A stretch of DNA of 64,000 bases from Gemmatimonadota bacterium. Its GTDB lineage: Bacteria; Latescibacterota; UBA2968; UBA8231. How positions within the stretch are numbered: the first letter of the stretch is position 1; the number at the start of each line of letters is the position of its first letter. The stretch is from NCBI GenBank assembly GCA_018673255.1, contig JABHDC010000249.1, positions 29,147-93,146 on the forward strand. Reading direction: 5' to 3'. Under the pieces are notes generated by a model. That model made no database searches, was not told the origin of the DNA, and saw nothing but the letters and a program-made list of their open reading frames with translations. Below are positions 1-6,690 of this stretch, in pieces. Position numbers and translations under genes: made by a program.

Positions 1-236
1 TCTACACCCGGCAGGACAAAGACGGATCGGTGATCAATCTCGACGAGTTGCCAGAGGCACAGGGCAATGCGACGGAGCATTTCCTGCACTGCATCCGCAC
101 CGGGTCTGAGCCGCAGTTCCAGACGAGCGCCGAACTGTCACGGGCAGCGCAGGAGATCATGGAGGGTGGGTTGCGCTCGGCCGTATCGGGCGTCGAGGTG
201 TCATTGCCGATTGAAGACCACCTGTTCCGAGTCTGA
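1..236 (+). CDS. Gfo/Idh/MocA family oxidoreductase, C-terminal fragment
   Basis: Only the last 78 codons or so are present; the frame is open back to the window edge, with codons starting at base 3. The residues match the end of the C-terminal domain of Gfo/Idh/MocA NAD(P)-dependent sugar dehydrogenases: a stretch reading HFLHCIRTGSEP, then SAEL and QEIMEGGLRSA, which is the usual layout just before the final strand. The family oxidises or reduces sugars, inositols and related polyols in the cytoplasm. The Rossmann domain and the catalytic Lys lie outside the window. The next gene on the same strand is a sugar-phosphate isomerase-type protein, a common partner. Confidence 0.8.
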   Translation, partial: YTRQDKDGSVINLDELPEAQGNATEHFLHCIRTGSEPQFQTSAELSRAAQEIMEGGLRSAVSGVEVSLPIEDHLFRV

Positions 237-384
237 AGGGACAACTGCAGGCATCACGGCCGGGCCCGGCGACGGTGGAGTGTCCGTAGTGGTCTGCGAA
301 TTGACGTTGCCGCGGTTCTTGGCGAAGATGCCGGCAGCATCAACCTGCATCGTGTGAACCGGGGATTGCAGAGGAGGACAACCG

Positions 385-1191
385 ATGGCGTTCAAGCTGG
401 GTTTCTGTGCATTACACTGGCGGCAGCCGGATCTGGAGCAAGCGCTGCCCGCGCTGGCTGAATCGGGTTGGGATGGCTGGGAGTGCCGTCTGCCCATCGA
501 GTGGATGGGACCGGTGAGTCGCATGCGCCGGCTCTGCGACGAGGCGGGCATGCCCGTGGCGGTCATGAGTGCCCAGGGGTCGCCAGACACGCGTGACTGG
601 GAGCACGTGGAGTTGAACAAGCGCCGCATGGAATATGCGGCCGAGTTGGGTGCCGACTGCTTCCTGTTCATGAATACGAACAAGGCAGAGGATTCGAGAT
701 CTGTCGAAGATGATATCCGTGCAGCGGCTGAGGGCGCCGACGAATGGGCCGAATACGCGGCGGGTATGGGTCTTGAACTGACCTATCACATCCACACCAA
801 TCTGCTCGTGGACTCCATCGACGAATGGCGACTCTACATGAGTTGCCTGAAGACAGCGAAGCTCTGTATCGACGTGTCTCACGCGGAGCTCTGGGACTAC
901 GACCCGGCCCAGTCGTTGATCGATTTCTACGACCAGCTCAACTATGTGCACCTGCAGGACTATTCCTCCTGTACCGTGCGAGAGCCTGGCAGATACAATC
1001 CCGAATGGGTGAATGTGGGCGAGGGGGAGTGTCTGGATTTCAAGGGTTGTCTCGACACGCTGGCCGACAAGGGATACAGCCGATGGGTCACGGCCTGCCC
1101 CGAGACGCCGCCGGAGGGTGGGACCGAGGCCACCGTCTCTGCCCGCAACAGTTCCACCATGCGCGAGTATGTGCGCAGTCTGGGGTACTGA
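385..1191 (+). CDS. Sugar phosphate isomerase/epimerase (AP-endonuclease-2 TIM barrel)
   Basis: 268 residues. It looks like the xylose-isomerase-like TIM barrel family: a GFCALHW start, the HIH motif after strand 4 (ELTYHIHTN), LCIDVSHAELWD with metal-type Asp and His, then YVHLQDYS and VGEGECLD near the C-terminus. Family members isomerise or epimerise sugars, keto-sugars or inositol derivatives using a divalent metal. The start at 385 follows a good ribosome site (GAGGAGG, about 7 bases upstream). The stop codon overlaps the start of the next gene by one base (TGATG), so the two are translationally coupled. The substrate cannot be read from the sequence. Confidence 0.85.
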   Translation: MAFKLGFCALHWRQPDLEQALPALAESGWDGWECRLPIEWMGPVSRMRRLCDEAGMPVAVMSAQGSPDTRDWEHVELNKRRMEYAAELGADCFLFMNTNKAEDSRSVEDDIRAAAEGADEWAEYAAGMGLELTYHIHTNLLVDSIDEWRLYMSCLKTAKLCIDVSHAELWDYDPAQSLIDFYDQLNYVHLQDYSSCTVREPGRYNPEWVNVGEGECLDFKGCLDTLADKGYSRWVTACPETPPEGGTEATVSARNSSTMREYVRSLGY

Positions 1192-2162
1192 TGGAAACCC
1201 GATCTCTTGGTCTGACGGGTATTCAGGTGTCGCGCCTGTGTTATGGCACGATGGCCTTTGGTGGCGACGCAGATGAGTCCATGTCGGCGGCGATCTACAA
1301 GCGTTGTCGAGACGCGGGGATCAATTTCTTCGACTGTGCCAATGTCTATGCCGGGGGCCGTTCGGAAGAGATTCTCGGCAAGCTCAGCAAGGGTGAACGC
1401 GACGAGCTGGTGCTGACCTCAAAGGTCTGCGGTCGCGTGGGGCCTGGCCCCAACGATCGGGGTCTGTCGAGGCGTCACATCCATTCCCAGATCGAGGTGA
1501 GTCTGCGGCGCCTGCAGACGGATCGGCTCGATATCTACTTCATCCACAATTTCGATGCTGACACGCCGATGGATGAGACGCTGCGCGCCCTGGACGATCT
1601 GGTGCGCTCCGGCAAGGTGCTGTATCTGGGGGTCAGCAACTGGGCGGCGTGGCAGATCGCTCGTGCCCTGGGTGTGAGTGCTCGCGACCACCTGGCGCCC
1701 TTTGCCTGTATTCAACCGATGTACAACCTCGCCAAGCGCCAGGCCGAGGTGGAGATCCTGCCACTGGCGCAACATGAGGGCCTGGGTGTGATCTCCTACA
1801 GTCCTGTCGGTGGCGGGCTGCTGAGTGGCAAATACGGGATCCATCAGCGCCCTGACGTGGGGCGACTCGTCGACACACCGACCTATCAGAAGCGGTATGG
1901 TGAGGCGGCCTATTATGAGATCGCCGAACGCTTCGTCGATCTGGCCCGAGAGTTAGGTGAACATCCTGTGTCACTGGCTGTGGCCTGGGTGATGGCGCAT
2001 CCGGCGATTACCACACCCATCATCGGGGCCCGCTCCGTCGAGCAATTGGAGCCTTCTCTGGCTGCAGTCGATGTCGAGATGGGACCGGCGCGTTATGCAT
2101 CGATCCGTGCCCTGACGCCGACGCCACCACCGGCGACGGATCGCACGGAGGACCAAGCCTGA
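1191..2162 (+). CDS. Aldo/keto reductase
   Basis: 323 residues counted from the ATG at 1191, which overlaps the stop of the preceding gene. The frame is open further upstream, but that part is antisense-like shadow sequence. The aldo/keto reductase tetrad is visible: Asp48 and Tyr53 (FFDCANVYAGG), Lys78 (LTSK) and His119 (YFIHN). The C-terminal IIGARSVEQL segment is the usual NADP-binding element. The layout resembles the YghZ/Tas subgroup that reduces small aldehydes or aldoses. Coupling to a sugar isomerase and a Gfo/Idh gene suggests a small sugar-conversion operon. A perfect hairpin follows the stop. Confidence 0.9.
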   Translation: METRSLGLTGIQVSRLCYGTMAFGGDADESMSAAIYKRCRDAGINFFDCANVYAGGRSEEILGKLSKGERDELVLTSKVCGRVGPGPNDRGLSRRHIHSQIEVSLRRLQTDRLDIYFIHNFDADTPMDETLRALDDLVRSGKVLYLGVSNWAAWQIARALGVSARDHLAPFACIQPMYNLAKRQAEVEILPLAQHEGLGVISYSPVGGGLLSGKYGIHQRPDVGRLVDTPTYQKRYGEAAYYEIAERFVDLARELGEHPVSLAVAWVMAHPAITTPIIGARSVEQLEPSLAAVDVEMGPARYASIRALTPTPPPATDRTEDQA

Positions 2163-2175
2163 ACTGCGGCTCGCG

Positions 2176-2196
2176 GCGCGCCAAGGTTTGGCGCGC
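2176..2196 (+). terminator. Perfect hairpin after the aldo/keto reductase
   Basis: GCGCGCCAA and TTGGCGCGC form a perfect 9-bp stem with a GGT loop, starting 14 bases after the stop codon. There is no U-run, so this would be a non-canonical or transcript-stabilising terminator. Confidence 0.5.
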
Positions 2197-2315
2197 GGTT
2201 CCCTGCATTGCCGTTTGACGGTCGAAGGGTGATGTCGCACGCTTGACCCTGCCGACGGGCCGCTCGATGGCCCCAGTCTCCAGCGCCACATTCTCCCGGA
2301 CAACAGGATCTTTCC

Positions 2316-2792
2316 ATGGCATCCCAATACTGGCTCGTGAAATGCGAGCCGCATGAATGCTCATTCGATGAGCTGAAGACCCGCGAGAAACGCACCGGTT
2401 TCTGGCGGGGTATTCGCAACTACCAGGCGCGCAATTTCATTCGAGATCAGATGGCGAAGGGTGATCTGGCTTTCTTCTATCATTCCAACTGCGATGAACC
2501 CGGCGTGGCCGGAATCGTCGAGATCATCGCCGCGGGTTATCCCGATCCGAGCCAGTTCGACAAGAGTGATCGTTACCATGATGTGAAATCGAAGCCAGAA
2601 GATCCTCGCTGGTCTTCTTTCGATGTGAAGTGGAAGAAGAGATTCCAGTCCTTCGTGTCCCTGGCAGACCTGAAGGCGAATACGAAACTGGCTGAGATGA
2701 AGGTTGTGCAGAAGGGACAGCGACTCTCGATTCAGCCTGTCACGGCTTCCGAGTGGAAGCAGGTCTGCCAGATGGGAGGGGTTGAGGCGTGA
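2316..2792 (+). CDS. EVE domain-containing protein
   Basis: 158 residues, about the size of a stand-alone EVE (PUA-like) protein. It has the YWLVKCEP start, the WRGIRNYQARNF segment and the DLAFFYHS strand, typical of the THYN1-like family, followed by GVAGIVEI and DPRWSSFDV. EVE domains bind modified cytosine or adenine bases; family members are linked to restriction systems, RNA modification or unknown roles. No restriction genes are visible around it. AGGATC about 12 bases before the ATG is a modest ribosome site. The stop overlaps the GTG start of the next gene by four bases. Confidence 0.9.
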   Translation: MASQYWLVKCEPHECSFDELKTREKRTGFWRGIRNYQARNFIRDQMAKGDLAFFYHSNCDEPGVAGIVEIIAAGYPDPSQFDKSDRYHDVKSKPEDPRWSSFDVKWKKRFQSFVSLADLKANTKLAEMKVVQKGQRLSIQPVTASEWKQVCQMGGVEA

Positions 2793-3913
2793 ATACGGTG
2801 AAGATTACCCAGGTCGAGGCCATTCCCATCCTTGTCCCACTGACGAGTGGTCTGACGACGAAGACGGCCCACGGCGAGCACATTGATTCGCCCTATGTCA
2901 TCATCCGTGTCCACACCGATGCGGGCATCACCGGCGTCGGTGAAGCGACCCTGGCGCCTCGCTGGAGTGGGGAGACGAGCCCTGGCTGCGTGGCTGTCGT
3001 ACGGGATCTGCTGGATCCGGCGCTGCGAGGAAGCGATGCCCTCGACGTCAATGCCTGCCGTGGCCTCATCGAGGGGGCGTTGCGACTGAATCCCTTCACA
3101 AAGGCGGCGGTGGAGATGGCGATCTGGGATATCGCCGGCAAGGCCGCCGGACAACCGGTCTGCCGACTGCTGGGTGGCCGTTTGCGGGATGAACTGCCGA
3201 TGAAGATGGTCGTGGGCGCCTTCCCGGTGGATCGCGCCGTTGCACTGGCCCAGCGATTTCTCGACGGTGGAGCGCATCACCTGAAGGTGAAGGTGGGCCT
3301 CGACCCCGAAGAGGATGTGGCCCGCGTCACCGCCGTGCGCGAACTGGCTGGCCCTGATATCGGCTTGAGCATCGACGGCAATTGTGGCTGGAGTGTGTCG
3401 GTTGCATGTCGCACGCTGCCGCGGTTGGAGGCCTTCGATGTGCGTCTCGCCGAACAGCCAATCCGGGCCCATGATGTGGCAGACTGGTCGCGATTGCGCG
3501 CCTCGACGTCGATCCCACTGATGGCGGATGAGTCGATCTTCTCACTGGCTGATGCGTGGCAGCTGGTCTCCCATCGGGCCGTCGACGTGCTGGCCATCTA
3601 TCCTGGAAAACACGGTGGCCTTCTCGGCGCCATGGAGATCGCTCACCTGGCCCGCGCTGCCGGCATCGTGTGCAGCATGGGCAGCAATCTCGAACTTGGC
3701 ATCGGCACGGCGGCCATGCTCCACCTGGGTGCGGCAGCCGAGGCGATCGACAACGAGACCTATCCCGGTGACTATCTCGGGCCACTGTATCACGAGGCGG
3801 ATATGATCACCGATTCGCTGCGCCTGGGTCCCGTGACGGCCCGAGTGCCCGATGGGCCGGGACTGGGTGTGGATCTCGACCAGGACCAATTGGAGCGCTG
3901 GCGTGACGCTTAG
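2789..3913 (+). CDS. Mandelate racemase/muconate lactonizing enzyme family protein
   Basis: 374 residues from a GTG that overlaps the previous stop (GTGA). Enolase-superfamily active-site residues are in place: the Lys-x-Lys pair (Lys166, Lys168), metal ligands Asp196, Glu222 and Asp247, and a second-side Lys274 in a PGKHGG motif. The KxK plus late Lys pattern is that of the muconate lactonizing enzyme subgroup (cycloisomerases, o-succinylbenzoate synthases, dipeptide epimerases) rather than mandelate racemases, which use His-Asp. The substrate is unknown; in this setting an organic acid or sugar acid is plausible. The TAG stop codon is the first three bases of the hairpin element that follows. 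Confidence 0.9.
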   Translation: MNTVKITQVEAIPILVPLTSGLTTKTAHGEHIDSPYVIIRVHTDAGITGVGEATLAPRWSGETSPGCVAVVRDLLDPALRGSDALDVNACRGLIEGALRLNPFTKAAVEMAIWDIAGKAAGQPVCRLLGGRLRDELPMKMVVGAFPVDRAVALAQRFLDGGAHHLKVKVGLDPEEDVARVTAVRELAGPDIGLSIDGNCGWSVSVACRTLPRLEAFDVRLAEQPIRAHDVADWSRLRASTSIPLMADESIFSLADAWQLVSHRAVDVLAIYPGKHGGLLGAMEIAHLARAAGIVCSMGSNLELGIGTAAMLHLGAAAEAIDNETYPGDYLGPLYHEADMITDSLRLGPVTARVPDGPGLGVDLDQDQLERWRDA

Positions 3914-4075
3914 TGCCCCGCGGCGCAAGTCCTACGGTTTATGAACGCCGATCCATCCCGGCTCGCGGCGTTGCGCTCACTCTGAGTATCGCACTGATAC
4001 GCATCACTCGCGCGCCTTGCGACCCGGGTGCCTCGACGCTCATAATAATCCGCATTACTCACGCCGCGGGGCACT
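3911..4075. repeat. MITE-like hairpin element, copy 1
   Basis: Bounded by a perfect 14-bp terminal inverted repeat (AGTGCCCCGCGGCG at 3912-3925, its complement at 4062-4075). The centre (3957-4028) is a 72-base block that differs at only four positions from the block at 30979-31050 in copy 2 and folds into a long stem: CCCGG..CGC with GCG..CCGGG outside, TGAGTATC with GATACGCA inside. No transposase is encoded. The TAG at 3911-3913 is also the stop codon of the preceding gene. The minus-strand reading frame through it (residues such as ARRASDAYQ) is shared with copy 2 but looks like translated repeat. Confidence 0.75.
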
Positions 4076-4189
4076 GGAAAGACCAAACGAATGGCTGAGG
4101 AAGTGAGTGGTATGACGGAAGAGGAGAGGTCTCGCTTCGCCCTGACTCGATGCAGTGTCGCCCCTGACACGCCAGGAATTCAACATTTG

Positions 4190-4702
4190 ATGAACACGAT
4201 GAACAACAGCAGGCCCTGGGTTCTTGCAGTCTGCCTGCTGGTCCTGTCTGTGACGATGGCCCAGGCTGAATGGCCCTACAACGAGCGATCCAGAGGACGT
4301 GGCACGCCGGTGGAGATCGGCGTGCGCGTGGGCCACGACTACGATGGCGACACGCCCAGCGCCGGGGGGCAGTTGCGATTGCCGATCCCGCGCCTGCGTG
4401 GATTTGTGCTCGTGCCCAGTGTCGACATCTACAATGACGGCACCGGCGCGGACTGGCAGGCGAATGTGGACCTGCTCATGTCGGGGGGGCCACGGGGCGG
4501 TATCTACGCCGGTCTCGGCTACGGCTGGGCGGAGGAGGGGCTCGAGGAGCGCGAGCGGGCCATCAACCAGATCCTGGGCCTGCGGATACCCCTGGGGGAT
4601 GGCGGTACACGCGCCTACATCGAGGGGCGCTGGACCGAACTGGCGAGGGACAATGTCTTCCGCCTGGTCGGTGGGCTGAACATCCCCCTGTTCCGCTACT
4701 GA
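4190..4702 (+). CDS. Small predicted outer-membrane beta-barrel-like protein
   Basis: 170 residues with a clear signal peptide: the basic start is followed by VLAVCLLVLSVTMAQA, with cleavage likely after AQA. The rest alternates short beta strands and Gly/Asp/Asn turns (IGVRVGHDYDGD, GIYAGLGYGWAEEG, AYIEGRWTEL) and ends in an aromatic residue (FRY). That pattern suggests a small outer-membrane beta-barrel or periplasmic beta protein; I do not recognise a named family. ATG 4190 is chosen because AGGAA lies about 13 bases upstream and the signal peptide begins there; ATG 4199 is also possible. It is separated from its left neighbour by the hairpin element and is convergent with the ABC transporter genes. 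Confidence 0.6.
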   Translation: MNTMNNSRPWVLAVCLLVLSVTMAQAEWPYNERSRGRGTPVEIGVRVGHDYDGDTPSAGGQLRLPIPRLRGFVLVPSVDIYNDGTGADWQANVDLLMSGGPRGGIYAGLGYGWAEEGLEERERAINQILGLRIPLGDGGTRAYIEGRWTELARDNVFRLVGGLNIPLFRY

Positions 4703-4724
4703 GTCACGTCGCTTTGGGTTCGTT

Positions 4725-4744
4725 CGCCTGGATCGAGCCAGGCG
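4725..4744. terminator. Bidirectional hairpin between convergent genes
   Basis: CGCCTGG, loop ATCGAG, CCAGGCG: a perfect 7-bp stem in the 58-base gap between two convergent genes. There are no strong T-runs on either side. Confidence 0.5.
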
Positions 4745-4760
4745 CCGTCTGACGTCATGC

Positions 4761-6635
4761 TCATTTCTCCGCTGGCACGGCGATGCCGCGCATGATGGTA
4801 CGCTGCGTGACGAGGAAGACCGTCATCGTTGGCACACTGACGATGAGGATGGAGGCGAAGACGGCCGCCGAAGGTGCTTCCTGCTGGAATTCACTCAGCC
4901 ATACGGCCAGCACATGCATGCTCGGATCCGGGCAGACCAGCAGAGGATAGAGGAACATGAGCCAGGCGATGTTGAAGGTCTGCAGGGCGACGACGGCGAG
5001 AATCGGCTTGCTCAGCGACATCGTCACTTCCCAGAACATGCGCAGCTCAGTGGCACCATCAATCAGTGCCGCCTCGTACAGGTGCCTGGGCAGGGAGTCG
5101 AAGAATCCCTTCAGCAAAAAGATCAGATACCCATTCACGACGATCGGTAGAACCAGGGCGATGAAGGTGTTCAGCAGGCCCAGTTCGCGCAGAATCAGGA
5201 ACTGGGGGATCATCCCGACCATGGGCGGAAAGGCCATGGTCGCCATGTACAGGAGAATGATCTTCCACATGCCCGGTGGCTGGAAGCGAGACAGGGCATA
5301 GGCGGCCAGTGGCTGCAGACTGAGGGACAACACGAGGGCCAGGACGACGAAGATGACCGTATTGAGAAAGGCGCGTCCCTGGATGAATAACTCATAGAGG
5401 ACGTTGGCGAAGTTGACGGTCATGAAATCCCAGCGAAGCTCATCGCGATGGGCCATCACGTGATCGACCTCTGCTTCGGCCATCGGGATCGGCACCTGCT
5501 GCCAGTGCTCGTATTGGGCCTCATGGTGCTGATTCAGACGCGCCAGATTCTGGTGGGTCTCAATCAACCACTTCTGCCAGGCGTATTCCGGGCCCACGAG
5601 ATAGAGAGACTCGTCGGGTTGCTGATCGAGAAAGGCCGAGTAGTCCTGGCGCCTCGAGCCGCTGATCCACTCGCGTGCATCGGGAAGCTGAATCGCATCG
5701 AAATCAGCAAACTGGCTGTTCCAGCGAGAATTCAACACCTGGATCGTCGTGTATCGCTCCCGTAGGAAACTCGAGAAGTCAGTGCCCGGTGTGTCTGTGC
5801 GAATGAAGCTGACATTCAGAATCTCACGCACGTAGGTACGCCACTCTGTCCGTAGCGTTGGCTGCTGCCGATCCGGGATGCGTGCCGGCAGGACAAAATC
5901 TTCAAAGCGCTCCAGGGGAACAGCGTGCGCGTCGTTGTAGGGCTCCACGCGATCTGTACCGTAGGCGGGGGCGACGATATTCTGCAGGAAGGCGCCACTG
6001 ATGGAACTGAAGGCCCGTTCACCCAGGGGGCGCTCTTGTAAGAGCCCGAAATACTCGTCGTAGAGCACACCGGGTGGATAGTCGTATCGTGCCGTCGTCC
6101 ACTCGGGGACGTTGAGGGTCAGTTGCGACCAATTCGCCAGGGGGGCACCGAGTTCTTCTCCAAATGCGGTCACGTCGCCGTCAAAGTGCGTGAAGATTCG
6201 GGTCCGCAAGCGTCGAAGATTCGCTGACGAAATCCGCTTCAACAGCTTGCTGCCACCGAGGATCCACCAGTGACGGGGGATCTTTTCCTGCTGTGCAAAG
6301 GCGTGAAGATCCGCGACGCGACCCGGAACGATCCGGTCGGGCAGCGTCGCCAGCTCGAAGCTGAGGTCCTGACGGCCGCGCAGCCGATTCATGGTGCCCA
6401 CATCGTGGCAATACTTCATCTCCAGGAACTTGCGCACGAGCACGTCATCATGTTTCAGGTAGTCGGGCAGCACGTTCATCTGGGCGATGTCCATCTCAGA
6501 TCGCACCGACCCCGACAGCATCAGCAGGAAGGGGTAGATCATGGTGATGCCCCCAAGCACCAGGGCGAGGGTCACCCCTGCCTGCAGGAGTCTTCCCCGC
6601 GTTGATCTGGCCTCGACCCGTGTCAGTACCGGCAT
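4761..6635 (-). CDS. Carbohydrate ABC transporter permease (MalG-like) with a large insertion
   Basis: 624 residues, about twice the usual 280-300 of MalG-type inner-membrane permeases. The first membrane segment is at about 20-41. A polar stretch of roughly 370 residues follows, with no membrane helices, presumably periplasmic. The standard permease core resumes near residue 420 (NTVIFVVLALVLSLSLQPLA). The EAA loop that docks the ATPase is at about 520-540 (EAALIDGATELRMFWEV). The start has a GGAGG ribosome site 8 bases upstream. It lies 55 bases downstream of the fused binding-protein/permease gene and is surely its partner. No ATPase gene is nearby, so a shared MsmK/UgpC-type ATPase encoded elsewhere is assumed. 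The substrate is probably a sugar or oligosaccharide. Confidence 0.85.
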   Translation of the reverse strand: MPVLTRVEARSTRGRLLQAGVTLALVLGGITMIYPFLLMLSGSVRSEMDIAQMNVLPDYLKHDDVLVRKFLEMKYCHDVGTMNRLRGRQDLSFELATLPDRIVPGRVADLHAFAQQEKIPRHWWILGGSKLLKRISSANLRRLRTRIFTHFDGDVTAFGEELGAPLANWSQLTLNVPEWTTARYDYPPGVLYDEYFGLLQERPLGERAFSSISGAFLQNIVAPAYGTDRVEPYNDAHAVPLERFEDFVLPARIPDRQQPTLRTEWRTYVREILNVSFIRTDTPGTDFSSFLRERYTTIQVLNSRWNSQFADFDAIQLPDAREWISGSRRQDYSAFLDQQPDESLYLVGPEYAWQKWLIETHQNLARLNQHHEAQYEHWQQVPIPMAEAEVDHVMAHRDELRWDFMTVNFANVLYELFIQGRAFLNTVIFVVLALVLSLSLQPLAAYALSRFQPPGMWKIILLYMATMAFPPMVGMIPQFLILRELGLLNTFIALVLPIVVNGYLIFLLKGFFDSLPRHLYEAALIDGATELRMFWEVTMSLSKPILAVVALQTFNIAWLMFLYPLLVCPDPSMHVLAVWLSEFQQEAPSAAVFASILIVSVPTMTVFLVTQRTIMRGIAVPAEK

Positions 6636-6690
6636 GAGGAGACCTCCGACAGGGATTCAGTGTGCACCGTGAGAGACTCCGATGGACGGC

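Noticed and set aside
259..270. GCCGGGCCCGGC palindrome after the first partial gene
   Set aside because: Perfect but has no loop or T-run and could be chance in GC-rich DNA; not strong enough to call a terminator.
3910..4170. Minus-strand frame through repeat copy 1 sharing ARRASDAYQ-type residues with copy 2
   Set aside because: The shared residues follow from the conserved DNA core; the rest of each frame is unrelated and no ribosome site or second-copy conservation of the start is seen. Probably translated repeat.
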